Below, piece after piece: positions 63,901-64,000 of a DNA stretch of 64,000 nucleotides. This DNA comes from Spirochaetales bacterium (GTDB lineage Bacteria > Spirochaetota > Spirochaetia > SZUA-6 > JAFGRV01). Below the pieces are notes generated by a model. It saw nothing but the letters and a program-made list of their open reading frames with translations. It was not told the DNA's origin and made no database searches. Where the stretch lies: contig JAFGQK010000001.1 in NCBI GenBank assembly GCA_016935735.1, positions 1 to 64,000 of the forward strand, read 5' to 3'. The translations under genes were made by a program, and so were the position numbers. Numbering within the stretch: the first letter of the stretch is position 1; each line of letters opens with the position of its first letter.

Positions 63901-64000
63901 ATAGTCATCCACGATATGCCGGATAAACAGACTTACACCGGGATACTCAAAATAGAGGGCAGGAGAGATTTCCAGTTTAAATCTGGTATTTATCCATTCA
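60883..64000 (-). CDS. trans-AT PKS ORF A (partial; 5' end beyond the right edge): [ACP]-KS-DH-docking helix
   Basis: The track start (GTG at 63912) is internal. The frame stays open to the edge and encodes the C-terminal half of an ACP (EWINTRFKLEISPALYFEYPGVSLFIRHIV). KS (63815-62500, DTACSGSLV, ETHGTGT), DH (~61810-61020, DHIIEDNKMVPA, LIDGAFQ). Confidence 0.93.
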   Translation of the reverse strand, partial: EWINTRFKLEISPALYFEYPGVSLFIRHIVDDYYSVLAPYCTIIHDTDQSREKITNQEKEPLQAEPVAIIGIHGILPQSEDLEEFWQHLEKGDDVITEIPADRWDWHDYFGDPDMDSCVTDIIWGGFMKDVAMFDASFFGISPREAGLMDPQQRILLQVIWKAFEDSGHKMSDFSATKTGVFIAVSGSDYSDLLKAAVDDIDAHTATGSAQSIISNRISYLFNFHGPSESIDTACSGSLVALHRAIQSLRNGDCETAIVGAVTVLANPRIYIAYSKAGMLSKNGKCRTFDKEADGYVRGEGAGAIILKPLRKAIEEKDHIYAVVKGSAVNHGGKANSLTAPNPNAQAEVIINAYEKAGIDPGTVSYIETHGTGTVLGDPVEINGLKLAFRHLFEKWNKPIPEEPLCGLGALKPYIGHLEAAAGMAGIFKILLSMKHKTLIPTINFRTLNPAIRLEDSPFYILSAKKDWDCLLSSRGNPLPRRAGISSFGFGGVNAHVVLEEFENTGLSPGHYVDEQKNSNRSYIFPFSAKDIEALNRYIRVFHAFLDMRGPFSTGMMENMAYTFQTGREEMKERIAVIASSFGELKIIIRKIMNGDTDKRIFSVARLLTGPDNHIDKKTISESGLKELINTKNFDEIAGLWVNGTIIDWKLFYRGRNPGRISLPTYSFSRERHWLADIFSVLKNTRHSSRPGFSKKRGGSRNINQERNQTKKSQHLLSCDHSGLDNSTYSAHIDWDKFYVSDHIIEDNKMVPAAFYIEMVKAVGELAYGKKVTKIENITFLRPIVEKSNVPVRIETLLRRNNGSTGFKIISNNNPDSLHSKGKFYFDYAGHAIKDRKSVAIKDIKTRCSREMPVDEYYTLLEKAGYKYGDNFRVIKSLYYNDNESFSELAVFPAEYSEQDRMLLPLTLIDGAFQTAIVLLGQEQENDKRIYFPFSIDDIHILDNAGEGRYAHVEAIADKNRPNDSVKIFLIKLLNSSGQVICEFNRFTFARSMKTVKEEAGLKKLEGLLLELVNGEISEEKVEERIGDIYERSELFTQ

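Noticed and set aside
1-64000. Mobile elements, tRNA/rRNA genes, phage or toxin-antitoxin systems
   Set aside because: No transposase motifs, structural RNA genes, integrase or defence-system signatures were recognised.

Overview
The window is dominated by about 59 kb of one giant type I modular polyketide synthase (PKS), all on the minus strand. It reads from the right edge (~64000) down to 4545 in five consecutive ORFs, named A-E here. No integrated acyltransferase was seen after any KS (each KS is followed by a short KS-linker/docking region), so this is a trans-AT PKS; its AT is not in the window. By motif reading it holds 14 KS domains, two of them apparently non-elongating (active-site His replaced by Gln).

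Approximate architecture:
A (partial): [ACP]-KS-DH //
B (8117 aa): KR-ACP-[DUF2156/GNAT-like]-[tryptophanase/TPL-like PLP lyase]-KS-DH-KR-ACP-KS-ACP-KS-DH*-ACP-KS-KR-ACP-KS-DH-KR-cMT-ACP //
C: KS-KR-ACP-KS //
D: DH-ACP-KR-KS-KR-ACP-KS0-MT-ACP-KS-DH-KR //
E: cMT-ACP-KS0-ACP-KS-DH-KR-ACP-KS-ACP-sulfotransferase-condensation.

Most notable points: (1) a DUF2156-like plus PLP beta-lyase didomain embedded mid-line, right after a module that should make an alpha,beta-enoyl thioester. This resembles the logic of the leinamycin-type SH (C-S lyase) domains and suggests on-line sulfur insertion. (2) A 3x42-bp in-frame tandem repeat with internal palindromes inside that lyase domain. (3) An unusual ACP-sulfotransferase-condensation terminus with no thioesterase. 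(4) Three of four protein boundaries cut inside modules, one of them by a single in-frame TGA.

Downstream (left) are minus-strand genes for a DUF6208-like protein, a seven-repeat EPTP/EAR lipoprotein, a B12-binding radical SAM enzyme and a small membrane protein. The first of these is preceded by a perfect-consensus sigma70-type promoter. Domain calls come from motif reading only; no searches were run and domain boundaries are approximate (about +/-100 bp).
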